6,935 nt of DNA from Actinomycetes bacterium (lineage in GTDB: Bacteria; Actinomycetota; Acidimicrobiia; Acidimicrobiales; RAAP-2): positions 1 through 6,935 of the forward strand of contig JAKBCI010000093.1 in NCBI GenBank assembly GCA_021807965.1. The letters run 5' to 3'. Position 1 is the first letter of the stretch. The number at the start of each line of letters is the position of its first letter. This document shows positions 1 to 6,028 of the stretch, one piece after another. A program made the translations under genes and the position numbers. A model generated the notes under the pieces. It saw only the letters and a program-made list of their open reading frames with translations, was not told where the DNA came from and did not search any database.

Positions 1-367
1 TCTCGCCATTCTTCGCGAACAGGTGCTTTATCTCGGCGCTGGTTCGATTGCGATTGTCGGTGAGCGTCTCCGCGATCACGGCGATGCCCCCCGGCCCGTA
101 TCCTTCGTAGGTCACCGCCTCGTAGCGGGCGCCATCGAGTTCGCCGGTGCCCCGCTTAATGGCCCGCTCGATCGTGTCCAGCGGCACCGACGCCTCACGG
201 GCCTTCTGGAACATGGTTCGCAGGCTGGCGTTCGTAGCGGGATCCCCGCCACCTTCTCGCGCGGCGACCTCCACTTGGCGGATGAGCTTGGCGAAGACCT
301 TCGCTCGGGCACTGTCCTTGGCCCCCTTGCGGTGCTTGGTCGTCGCCCACTTCGAATGGCCGGACAT
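1..367 (-). CDS. yebC: YebC/TACO1-family translation/regulatory protein, 5' part (partial)
   Basis: The N-terminal 122 residues of a protein usually about 240-250 aa long; the rest lies beyond the left window edge. It opens with [20 protein letters not shown], the hallmark start of this family, and continues with the conserved blocks [32 protein letters not shown] and YEGYGPGG, followed by LTDNRNRT. YebC proteins were long annotated as DNA-binding transcriptional regulators. The mitochondrial homologue TACO1 is a translational activator, and bacterial members have more recently been linked to helping ribosomes through difficult (proline-rich) stretches, so 'transcriptional regulator' should be read with care. 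The ATG is fixed by the family N-terminus and by a consensus ribosome binding site. It follows pdxT after 42 nt, as in mycobacteria, where ruvC comes next; that gene would lie outside this window. No defect is visible in the part present. Confidence 0.95.
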   Translation of the reverse strand, partial: MSGHSKWATTKHRKGAKDSARAKVFAKLIRQVEVAAREGGGDPATNASLRTMFQKAREASVPLDTIERAIKRGTGELDGARYEAVTYEGYGPGGIAVIAETLTDNRNRTSAEIKHLFAKNGE

Positions 368-371
368 GGTT

Positions 372-377
372 CCTCCT
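372..377 (-). promoter_or_regulatory. Consensus Shine-Dalgarno site for yebC
   Basis: On the minus strand the sequence reads AGGAGGAACCATG, a full AGGAGG four bases before the yebC start. It is the strongest ribosome binding site in the window, in contrast with the weak or coupled starts upstream in the operon. This suggests yebC is translated independently of pdxT. The 42-nt gap that holds it shows no clear terminator hairpin or promoter pair. Confidence 0.8.
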
Positions 378-409
378 GCCCCGTTGGGCGTCGCAATGCT
401 ACCGGAGAT

Positions 410-994
410 CTAGAGGGACGCTACGAACGCGTGGTGAATGCGGTGATCACTCGTCAACTCGGGATGGAACGAGCACCCCCACGCCGCCCCTTGTCGAACG
501 AGTACCGGCGTGGGACCGGCACCGTGATCGTGGGTGGCGAGTATCGTGACCGACTCCGACCACCGTTCGATCTTCGGCGCGCGAATGAAGACGCCGGGCA
601 CTCGACCAACGCCGTCAACGTCAACCATGGTCTCGAAGCTGGCAATCTGGCGGCCGAAGCCATTACGCCGGACGTCAACGTCGATCGTCGCGAAGCTCCA
701 CTGGTCAGCCCGCCCGTCGACGATCGAACGACTGAGCATGATCAAGCCCGCGCACGTTCCCAGCACCGGCAAGCCGGCGCGCAGTCGTTCGGCTAGTGGC
801 CGGCGTAGTCCGGAGGTCTCCAACAGCCGAGCGATCGTCGTCGACTCGCCGCCCGGTATGATCAGCGCGTCGACGAGACGAAGGTCGTCGGGAGTTCGCA
901 CCGCCTGAGCGTCGACGTCAATCGAACCGAGCGTCGCCACGTGCTCGCGAACGTCGCCCTGCAACGACAGGACGCCGACGCGCGCGCCTACCAC
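410..994 (-). CDS. pdxT: Pyridoxal 5'-phosphate synthase glutaminase subunit PdxT
   Basis: A 194-aa class I glutamine amidotransferase that hydrolyses glutamine and channels the ammonia to PdxS for DXP-independent PLP synthesis. The whole protein is present at the usual family length. The start [13 protein letters not shown] is typical of PdxT (LQGD-x-x-EH). The glutamine-site loop PGGEST spans residues 47-52, the nucleophile is Cys81 in GTCAG, and the other triad members are His177 and Glu179 in FHPE near the C-terminus. All three catalytic residues are intact. The GTG start overlaps the pdxS stop by 7 nt (GTGGTAG), so translation is probably coupled to that of its partner subunit, which would help keep the two in step. 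No other in-frame start fits the N-terminal strand. Cytosolic; expected to form the large PdxS-PdxT complex (12+12 in characterised systems). Confidence 0.97.
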   Translation of the reverse strand: MVGARVGVLSLQGDVREHVATLGSIDVDAQAVRTPDDLRLVDALIIPGGESTTIARLLETSGLRRPLAERLRAGLPVLGTCAGLIMLSRSIVDGRADQWSFATIDVDVRRNGFGRQIASFETMVDVDGVGRVPGVFIRAPKIERWSESVTILATHDHGAGPTPVLVRQGAAWGCSFHPELTSDHRIHHAFVASL

Positions 995-1884
995 CCTCGT
1001 TCGGCCAAGCGCAGTTCGAGCGTCGAGGTTTCCGCCCCGCGCATCGCGGCGCCGAGCCCGGTGGAAACCTTGGCCACGACGGACGCGTCGCGATAGTGGG
1101 TCGTCGCCTCGACAATGGCCCTCGCCATTACCTGGGGGGCTTCGCTCTTGAAGATGCCCGATCCAACGAAAACCGCCTCGGCACCTAGCTGCATAACCAG
1201 CGACGCGTCGGCCGGCGTCGAAATGCCGCCGGCGCAGAACATCGGCACCGGGAGACGACCCGTCGCGGCGACCTCGGCGACGAGCGGCAGCGGCGCCTGC
1301 AGATCCTTGGCCAACGCGTAGAGCTCGGCGGCGTCCGCCGACGCCAGCCGGCGCATCTGCGCGTTGATCGTTCGCAGGTGGCGCACGGCCTCAACGACGT
1401 TACCGGTACCCGCCTCGCCCTTAGATCGGATCAGGCACGCACCTTCACCAATGCGACGCAGCGCCTCGCCGAGGTTGGTGGCGCCACAGACGAACGGGAC
1501 CGTAAAACCCCACTTATCGATGTGGTTCTCCTCGTCCGCTGGTGTCAGAACCTCGGACTCGTCGATGTAGTCGACGTCGAGTGCCTGGAGAATCTGTGCC
1601 TCGGCGAAATGGCCGATACGTGCCTTCGCCATGACCGGAATCGTCACCGTCGCTTGAATCGCTTGAATCATCTCGGGATCGCTCATGCGCGCAACACCAC
1701 CGTCACGACGAATGTCCGACGGCACGCGCTCCAGCGCCATCACCGCCACGGCGCCGGCGTCCTCGGCAATCGTGGCTTGCTCGGGGTTGACCACGTCCAT
1801 GATGACGCCGCCGCGCAGCATATCGGCCAAGCCGCGCTTGACGCGGGCAGAGCCCACGACAGAACTATCCGGTGAAAGTGTCAT
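988..1884 (-). CDS. pdxS: Pyridoxal 5'-phosphate synthase lyase subunit PdxS
   Basis: A 298-aa (beta/alpha)8-barrel that condenses ribose 5-phosphate, glyceraldehyde 3-phosphate and PdxT-derived ammonia into PLP. Family blocks are easy to see: [68 protein letters not shown] and [11 protein letters not shown]. The two Schiff-base lysines are Lys87 (in MAKARIGH) and Lys155 (in RSKGEAGTG), 68 residues apart as in the Bacillus subtilis enzyme (Lys81/Lys149), with the conserved Asp30 in the MDV block. The frame stays open 20 codons further up to 1944, but that would overlap the preceding gene by 38 nt. The ATG at 1884 gives the usual PdxS length and follows a GGTGAT ribosome-binding match, so it is preferred. 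There is a 22-nt gap after the preceding membrane-protein gene. It is partnered with pdxT directly downstream. Confidence 0.97.
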   Translation of the reverse strand: MTLSPDSSVVGSARVKRGLADMLRGGVIMDVVNPEQATIAEDAGAVAVMALERVPSDIRRDGGVARMSDPEMIQAIQATVTIPVMAKARIGHFAEAQILQALDVDYIDESEVLTPADEENHIDKWGFTVPFVCGATNLGEALRRIGEGACLIRSKGEAGTGNVVEAVRHLRTINAQMRRLASADAAELYALAKDLQAPLPLVAEVAATGRLPVPMFCAGGISTPADASLVMQLGAEAVFVGSGIFKSEAPQVMARAIVEATTHYRDASVVAKVSTGLGAAMRGAETSTLELRLAERGW

Positions 1885-1891
1885 ATCACCA
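1885..1891 (-). promoter_or_regulatory. Ribosome binding site deciding the pdxS start
   Basis: The minus strand reads TGGTGAT directly before ATG. GGTGAT pairs with the 3' tail of 16S rRNA (AUCACC). Its register against the start codon is the same as an AGGAGG with four bases of spacing, since AGGAGGTGAT is the full complement. This supports ATG at 1884 over the longer in-frame start at 1944. The remaining bases of the short gap up to 1906 show nothing else. Confidence 0.5.
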
Positions 1892-1906
1892 GTGTACCGG
1901 CGGACT

Positions 1907-2806
1907 TCACCACTCCTGGAGGGCGAGTGATCGCAGTCGCGCATCGTCCAGGTCGCTCAGGTTACTCACCGCACGATCTGCGAACGGATTGAACCACGAC
2001 CAGCGCGTACGCGTGAAGTCCGGTGTCGCGAAGTACGAATTGCTCACGATTCCCTGATCGGCGCAGTGACCGAGCGCCGACGCGAGTCCGAGCGGGTAGC
2101 GGATTGCTGCGGCGGCGACCTCGTCGGCGCGATAACACTGGCCAACGCCCGCCAACGCGCGCCGCGCTTCGTCGTTCAGATTGACCGACGCCGCTACGCA
2201 TTCGCGCTCGACGAGACCCAATCGTTGGCGCGCCAGGCAGTGCGCCACCACCCCCTCCAGCTCGATCAGCTCGAAGTCCGCGAGCACGGCACTCGTGACG
2301 TACAGCACCAGACCCCCATCGCGGCGCATCAAGGCGGCGTTGTACCCCGGGTCGACCACGATCACCGCGGCCACGCCGACGACGCCAAATGTTGCACTCA
2401 ATCGGTCGACCACCGTCGCGAGCCGCTGACGATCGCGCGGACTGCCCCCCTCGACCAGGCGATCGCGCAACTCGTCGCCGACGCCCGCTCCGTTGCGCTC
2501 TAGGGCGCGAAACGACCGCAGAGAATCCCACACGAACAGGACACCCACCGCGACGCCCACGAGCGCGAGCCACCACTCGAAGACCGCGCTGGCGAGCAGC
2601 GCCACGACCACCACGCCGACGGCGATCATCGAGGGGACCCGTCGTCGCCATGCGAACCGACGCACCGCATCGCGATTGATCTGTCGTTCGGCAGTCGACG
2701 GAACGTACGGGCTCTGCCAGTTGGGGTCCAGCACCGGTTCGACGTGTCGAGGGCCGCTCGAACGAGTAGACAGACGTCGACCGCGGTTCCTCTGCTTCGT
2801 GGCCAT
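1907..2806 (-). CDS. Two-TM membrane protein resembling an inactive M48 (HtpX-like) metalloprotease
   Basis: A 299-aa protein not assigned by name. Residues 1-57 form a basic cytosolic N-terminus. Two hydrophobic helices follow (about 59-76 and 78-93), with only a few residues between them. The soluble C-terminal part is about 200 residues. This layout matches HtpX-type M48 proteases. The stretch [12 protein letters not shown] (148-159), then [10 protein letters not shown] (166-175) and [11 protein letters not shown] (179-189), parallels the M48 run of 'D-x-P-x-x-NA', 'V-x-V-T-x-G-L-L' and 'ELEAVLAHELAH'. The HExxH site, however, reads H189-C-L-A-R193, so the catalytic Glu and second zinc His are lost. 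A later YRADEVA...YPLGLASAL block (225-245) resembles the EAD/'GLASAL' region, with Arg226 where the third zinc Glu would sit. The frame is intact with no stops, so it is not a decayed gene. It starts 9 nt after the pimA-type stop and probably is translationally coupled. The M48 assignment is inference from motif spacing; function unknown. Confidence 0.85.
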   Translation of the reverse strand: MATKQRNRGRRLSTRSSGPRHVEPVLDPNWQSPYVPSTAERQINRDAVRRFAWRRRVPSMIAVGVVVVALLASAVFEWWLALVGVAVGVLFVWDSLRSFRALERNGAGVGDELRDRLVEGGSPRDRQRLATVVDRLSATFGVVGVAAVIVVDPGYNAALMRRDGGLVLYVTSAVLADFELIELEGVVAHCLARQRLGLVERECVAASVNLNDEARRALAGVGQCYRADEVAAAAIRYPLGLASALGHCADQGIVSNSYFATPDFTRTRWSWFNPFADRAVSNLSDLDDARLRSLALQEW

Positions 2807-2815
2807 GGGTCCAGG

Positions 2816-3919
2816 CTATCGCTTGCGCCCGAAGCGATCGCGGGCCAGGTCGTAGCGCTCTTCGTACTCGTCGACCAGTCGAGACATCGACCATCGTTCG
2901 GCGTGCGATCTCGCCGCGGCCAGTTGCGTAGCCGACGTCGCGAGCGCCGTCTCGATGCCTCGTTCCAGGGCGTCGGCGTCGCCCGGGGGTACGAGGATGG
3001 CGCATCCGCCCACCGCGTCGCGATACCCGACGATGTCACTCGCCACGAGCGGTACCTCGCTCGCCATGGCTTCAAGTAAGACCAATCCGAAGCTCTCACC
3101 GCGCAGCGCCGGGGCAACCATGACCGAGCAACGCCGCATCCACGACCGCTTCTGTTCGTCGTCCAACGCGCCAAGAAACTCAATCGATGCGTCTGCCTCG
3201 GCCAACGCGACGAGCCGATCACGTTCGGGTCCGTCGCCCACGATCGACAGTCGCCACCGCCGGCCCGCCCGATCGTTGTGGCGACGCACCGCCCGCACCG
3301 CGGTGGCCACGCCCTTGCGATCCTCGAGCCGACCAACGACCCCGACGGTGACGTGCGCGGGGATCTCGCGGGCGACCGAGGTAAAGCGCTCGAGCTCGAA
3401 CCCGTTGAACAGCACGTCGAGCTCGAGTCCGCTCGCCGCTCCCATGGTCGAGGCCGCCGCTTCGCTGACCGCCACGGCGACGTCAAGGCCCCGCGAGAGA
3501 TAGCGGAGTAGCGGCCTCGTCCAGCGCGTAGCGGGACCCGCGCCACTTCGATGGAACGTCCCCACACTCGGCCCCGCGTGCGCGCGCACGGTTGACCAGC
3601 CGAGTACCGGCGCGAACGGCTCGTGCAGATGCGTGACGTCGGGTCGCAAGCTGCGAATGAGCGCGGCCGCGTGCTGACTGGCCAGCGGTGAGATCGTCAG
3701 CGGGGCGCGCGAACCGTTCGCCGGCAGTGACGCGAGGCGCCCAAATCGATGGACGCTCGCTGGCGTGTCGTAGACGGCGTGGTCTGAAGCGTCCGGGGCG
3801 ACGATGTCGACCGTCCAGTCACGACGCGCCAGCTCCCGACTCATGGCCAGCACTTGTTCTTGGACACCCCCGTAAACGCTCATGGCGTACGGCGACACCA
3901 GTACCACGCCATGCGTCAC
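2816..3919 (-). CDS. pimA: GT4-family glycosyltransferase, PimA-type phosphatidylinositol mannosyltransferase
   Basis: A 367-aa GT-B fold enzyme of family GT4, expected to transfer mannose from GDP-mannose to phosphatidylinositol at the inner membrane face, the first mannosylation of PIM synthesis. The glycine-rich loop YGGVQEQVL (16-24), the HLHEP block (98-101 core) and GTFH (120-123; the His probably equals PimA His118) lie in the N-terminal acceptor half. VGRLEDRKG (195-203) supplies the donor-site Arg197 and Lys202. GESFGLVLLEAMA (274-286) is the E-x7-E signature with Glu275 and Glu283. No signal peptide or TM helix is visible, as expected for a peripheral membrane enzyme. The GTG at 3919 is chosen because it gives the PimA N-terminus (THGVVLVSPY) and overlaps the acyltransferase stop as GTGA; the open frame continues upstream to 4102 but that would lie wholly inside the preceding gene. 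Context (PIP synthase, PIM acyltransferase) makes PimA more likely than another GT4 enzyme. Confidence 0.88.
   Translation of the reverse strand: MTHGVVLVSPYAMSVYGGVQEQVLAMSRELARRDWTVDIVAPDASDHAVYDTPASVHRFGRLASLPANGSRAPLTISPLASQHAAALIRSLRPDVTHLHEPFAPVLGWSTVRAHAGPSVGTFHRSGAGPATRWTRPLLRYLSRGLDVAVAVSEAAASTMGAASGLELDVLFNGFELERFTSVAREIPAHVTVGVVGRLEDRKGVATAVRAVRRHNDRAGRRWRLSIVGDGPERDRLVALAEADASIEFLGALDDEQKRSWMRRCSVMVAPALRGESFGLVLLEAMASEVPLVASDIVGYRDAVGGCAILVPPGDADALERGIETALATSATQLAAARSHAERWSMSRLVDEYEERYDLARDRFGRKR
3916..3919 (-). promoter_or_regulatory. GTGA stop/start overlap coupling the acyltransferase and pimA
   Basis: The minus strand reads GTGA: the GTG start of the mannosyltransferase shares bases with the TGA stop of the acyltransferase. 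A GAGG motif at 3931-3934, 11 nt before the GTG, can serve as the Shine-Dalgarno site. Such overlaps commonly give translational coupling, so the two PIM enzymes are probably made in linked amounts. Confidence 0.75.
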
Positions 3920-4797
3920 GATCGATCGAACCTCGGCTGCAGAACGTGCCACTGGTCGGGCGCTCGGCTGATGAGCCCCTCTAACTCGAGGGCGATCACT
4001 TGCGTGATGCGAGTCACGTCCTCGCGTAGCCGACCTCGCCGTTCGGTCGCGATCGGCGGAGTCACCACGGCGAAGTGGTCTCTCCCGGGGCCCGTGTAGC
4101 ACGCCGCGGCCACGAGGGTTGCGCCGGTCCTGAGTGCGAGCGTCGCGGGACCAGCCGGCAGCGTCACCCGTTCCCCGAAGAAGGTGACTTCGACGCCGTT
4201 GTTCGCGATGTCACGATCACAGAGGAGCCCCACCACGCCGCCAGCGCGCAACGTGTCGAGCAGCACGGTGCCCGCGCGGCTGTCCAGCGGTTCGATATGA
4301 ATGCCGACGCCCTCGCGCTTGTGGCGAAACCACTCGAACAGCTCGGCCGGCTCGATGGCTTCGGCCACGGCCGTCATCGGCATGCCGAGCTGGGCTAGGT
4401 ACGCGCCCCCCCACTCCCAACTACCGACGTGGGGTAGCGCCACCACCACGCCCCGCCCCGCGTCACGGGCCGCTTCGAGGTGGACGAGGCCATCGGCAAT
4501 GACGAAGCGATCGGTGATCGTCGCGGCGGACATCGAGGCGAGCTTGGCGCCCTCCGCCCAGTACTGGCCGTAGCTCGACATCGCGCGGTCGACGAAGCGC
4601 TCCACGAGCGCGTCCTGCGTCGCGTCGCTCGCGCCCAGCGCGTGGCGCACGTTGGTCCGCAGATCTCGACGCACGCGCTCACGACGACCGACCACGGTGG
4701 CGATCCGGCGCGCGACGCCAACGTCCACGGTCTCGGGTAGTCGTTCGAGCAGCGCCCCCACCAATCGAAAGAGGACCACCCGGGCCCGATTCGCCAC
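3916..4797 (-). CDS. patA: PIM acyltransferase (PatA type, LpxL/HtrB-like superfamily)
   Basis: A 293-aa lysophospholipid-acyltransferase-like protein of the LpxL/HtrB family. In actinomycetes the pimA-linked member (PatA) acylates the mannose on PIM1/PIM2 from acyl-CoA at the cytoplasmic membrane. The H-x4-D/E catalytic motif appears as LPHVGSWEWGG, with His123 and Glu128. DRDIANNGVEVTFFGE (194-209) then matches the conserved DRD...G-V-x-V-x-FFG region, where Glu203 may correspond to the second catalytic residue described for mycobacterial PatA. LPAGPATLALRTGA (213-226) is another family block. A hydrophobic N-terminal stretch (about 7-20) may help membrane contact. It starts at GTG only 2 nt after the PIP synthase stop, and the nearest GAGGA lies about 15 nt upstream, too far for a good site, so it is probably read by coupling. 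It overlaps pimA by 4 nt. Substrate specificity is inferred from the neighbours. Confidence 0.88.
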   Translation of the reverse strand: MANRARVVLFRLVGALLERLPETVDVGVARRIATVVGRRERVRRDLRTNVRHALGASDATQDALVERFVDRAMSSYGQYWAEGAKLASMSAATITDRFVIADGLVHLEAARDAGRGVVVALPHVGSWEWGGAYLAQLGMPMTAVAEAIEPAELFEWFRHKREGVGIHIEPLDSRAGTVLLDTLRAGGVVGLLCDRDIANNGVEVTFFGERVTLPAGPATLALRTGATLVAAACYTGPGRDHFAVVTPPIATERRGRLREDVTRITQVIALELEGLISRAPDQWHVLQPRFDRS

Positions 4798-4799
4798 AG

Positions 4800-5465
4800 T
4801 CAGTGTCGTGACGTCCTCGATAATCCCCTACGAAGTCGCCCGGCGTCACGGTGGTGACGAACAATCGGGTGATGCAGTGGTTCGGGTCGAGCCGCGGCCT
4901 GCCAGACCCGCCAGAACCGCCCCGCGGCTGTCATGGCGGTAAGCATCAACATGAGCCACAGCACCGGTACGAAGATTTGCGTGTTCAACAGGGCAACGCC
5001 AAGCAGGATCATGCGCTCGGCCCGCTCCATCAACCCCCCCTTGGCGGCCAGGCCCAGGCTCTCGGCCTTCGAACGCTGGTACGAGATGAGAAACGTGGTG
5101 GTGGTAATCGCGAATGGCAACAGCACCAGTTGACCGTGGTGGCGCGCCGTCAGGTAGTAGGCGACGCCACCGAGCAGCACCGCGTCCGAGACGCGATCCA
5201 CGACCGAGTCGAAAAAGCTTCCGCGTTGACTCGCCCGGTGCGACGCCTTGGCCACGGCACCGTCCAGCATGTCGTGGAAGCCCGTCGCCGTGAGCAGGAA
5301 GATGGCGAGGATGTGGTAGCCAACGGCGATTGCCCACGCGGTGATCACCGCGAAGACCAGTCCCGAGCCGGTCAGGACATCGGCCGAAACCCCGACTCGC
5401 ACCAACCACCGTCCCACTGGTGCCGTGGTGGCGTCTACCGACTTACGGAAATTGCCATCAAACAT
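4800..5465 (-). CDS. pgsA: CDP-alcohol phosphatidyltransferase, probable phosphatidylinositol-phosphate synthase
   Basis: A 221-aa integral membrane enzyme expected to join CDP-diacylglycerol and inositol 1-phosphate, giving phosphatidylinositol phosphate for PIM synthesis. The CDP-OH-P signature D-x2-DG-x2-AR-x8-G-x3-D-x3-D is seen at residues 65-90: Asp65, Asp68, Gly69, Ala72, Gly82, Asp86 and Asp90 are all in place, but the Arg after Ala72 is Lys73. Several hydrophobic helices are visible (about 30-48, 50-62, 94-106, 112-128, 152-181). The block SYQRSKAESLGL (128-139) followed by GGLMERAERM is typical of actinobacterial PIP synthases and favours inositol phosphate over glycerol phosphate as acceptor. 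The C-terminal 20-odd residues form an Arg/His-rich tail. The ATG has a good GGGAG site. The symbol follows mycobacterial pgsA1, which is a PIP synthase despite its name. The acyltransferase follows after 2 nt. Confidence 0.9.
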   Translation of the reverse strand: MFDGNFRKSVDATTAPVGRWLVRVGVSADVLTGSGLVFAVITAWAIAVGYHILAIFLLTATGFHDMLDGAVAKASHRASQRGSFFDSVVDRVSDAVLLGGVAYYLTARHHGQLVLLPFAITTTTFLISYQRSKAESLGLAAKGGLMERAERMILLGVALLNTQIFVPVLWLMLMLTAMTAAGRFWRVWQAAARPEPLHHPIVRHHRDAGRLRRGLSRTSRH

Positions 5466-5469
5466 TGAT

Positions 5470-5474
5470 CTCCC
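5470..5474 (-). promoter_or_regulatory. Ribosome binding site of the pgsA-type gene
   Basis: The minus strand reads GGGAGATCAATG, a GGGAG core four bases before the start. It lies in the longest gap of the operon (45 nt, 5466-5510). That gap also holds a TAGAAT hexamer and a weak CCGTCG/CGACGG inverted repeat, but neither is convincing as a promoter or terminator. Confidence 0.65.
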
Positions 5475-5510
5475 GGACCGTCGGACGCAATTCTAGCGAC
5501 GACGGACGGC

Positions 5511-6026
5511 TCACTGAGTTCCCAACTGAGCGTGCACCTTCTTCCAGGTCGACGCTAGTGACTCCGGCAGGACCCGAACCTCCCCGATCGTCGTCATGAA
5601 ATTCGTGTCGCCACCCCAGCGCGGCAGCGCGTGAGCGTGTAGATGTCGAGGGATTCCCGCCCCGGCAGCCGAGCCAAGGTTCATCCCGATGTTCATGCCA
5701 TCAGCGCCGTAGGCCGCCTCGAGCGCTCGTGCCGCTCGTCGCACGGTGAGGCTGAAGTCCATGTACTCGTCATCGCCGAGGTCCGTCAAACCCCCGACGT
5801 GGCGGTACGGCAGGATGAGCAGGTGCCCCGAGCCGTACGGGAACGCGTTCAGCGCGACGTAGGTATGGTCGCCACGCCAGAGCACGCCCGAATCGCTGCT
5901 CACCGATTCTTGGGCCAGTGCACAAAAGACGCAGGCGGAGCCGCCGCGCCCTTGGGCGTTGGCCAGTACGTCATCACTGGTGACGTACTGCTCGCGCCAC
6001 GCCGCCGAGAAGCGCTCGAGGGGCAC
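5511..6026 (-). CDS. HIT-family protein, probable diadenosine tetraphosphate phosphorylase/hydrolase
   Basis: A 171-aa histidine-triad protein. The HIT signature H-x-H-x-H appears as HLHAHALPRWGGD: His128, His130 and His132, the middle one being the expected nucleophile. The upstream GMNLGSAAGAGIPRH block and ALNAFPYGSGHLLILPYRHV (58-77) are the other conserved parts of the fold. CVFC (32-35) provides a Cys pair often seen in HIT proteins that bind zinc. The mycobacterial gene at this position (Rv2613c) encodes an Ap4A phosphorylase, and the TNFM...VRVLPESL tail agrees with that branch, so Ap4A cleavage is the best guess. Next to thrS this makes sense, since aminoacyl-tRNA synthetases produce Ap4A as a side product. 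The GTG start lies 2 nt after the thrS stop, and a CGAGGA site (6036-6041) sits inside the end of thrS. No in-frame ATG occurs near the N-terminus. Confidence 0.92.
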   Translation of the reverse strand: MPLERFSAAWREQYVTSDDVLANAQGRGGSACVFCALAQESVSSDSGVLWRGDHTYVALNAFPYGSGHLLILPYRHVGGLTDLGDDEYMDFSLTVRRAARALEAAYGADGMNIGMNLGSAAGAGIPRHLHAHALPRWGGDTNFMTTIGEVRVLPESLASTWKKVHAQLGTQ

Positions 6027-6028
6027 GT

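Noticed and set aside
23..796. A 257-aa open frame on the plus strand across yebC and pdxT
   Set aside because: It lies antisense to two well-identified genes, has no recognisable domain, is rich in Arg/Gly/Pro as expected from high-GC shadow frames, and crosses the yebC-pdxT gap.
1652..1670. Tandem 9-nt repeat (CGCTTGAAT twice)
   Set aside because: It encodes an IQA-IQA run at a position of normal length in PdxS, so it is codon coincidence and not an insertion.
1378..1875. A 165-aa open frame on the plus strand inside pdxS
   Set aside because: Its composition (many His, Arg, Asp) is that of a frame antisense to a GC-rich gene; pdxS is certain here.
988..1944. Longer pdxS form starting at 1944
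   Set aside because: It would overlap the preceding gene by 38 nt, adds 20 residues with no family match, and the ATG at 1884 has a ribosome site and gives the standard length.
1962..3005. A 347-aa minus-strand frame overlapping the membrane protein and pimA
   Set aside because: Very Arg-rich with no domain or membrane segment; it is an out-of-frame shadow. The 2626-3567 frame was rejected for the same reason.
3918..3928. CGATCGATCG palindrome at the acyltransferase/pimA junction
   Set aside because: Short GATC-type palindromes are frequent in this GC-rich sequence (many cgatcg occurrences in the window), so it is not a credible operator.
5466..5510. Possible promoter (TAGAAT on the minus strand) or small hairpin (CCGTCG/CGACGG) in the 45-nt gap before pgsA
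   Set aside because: No matching -35 element at the right distance, and a 6-bp stem with a 16-nt loop and no U-tract is too weak for a terminator.
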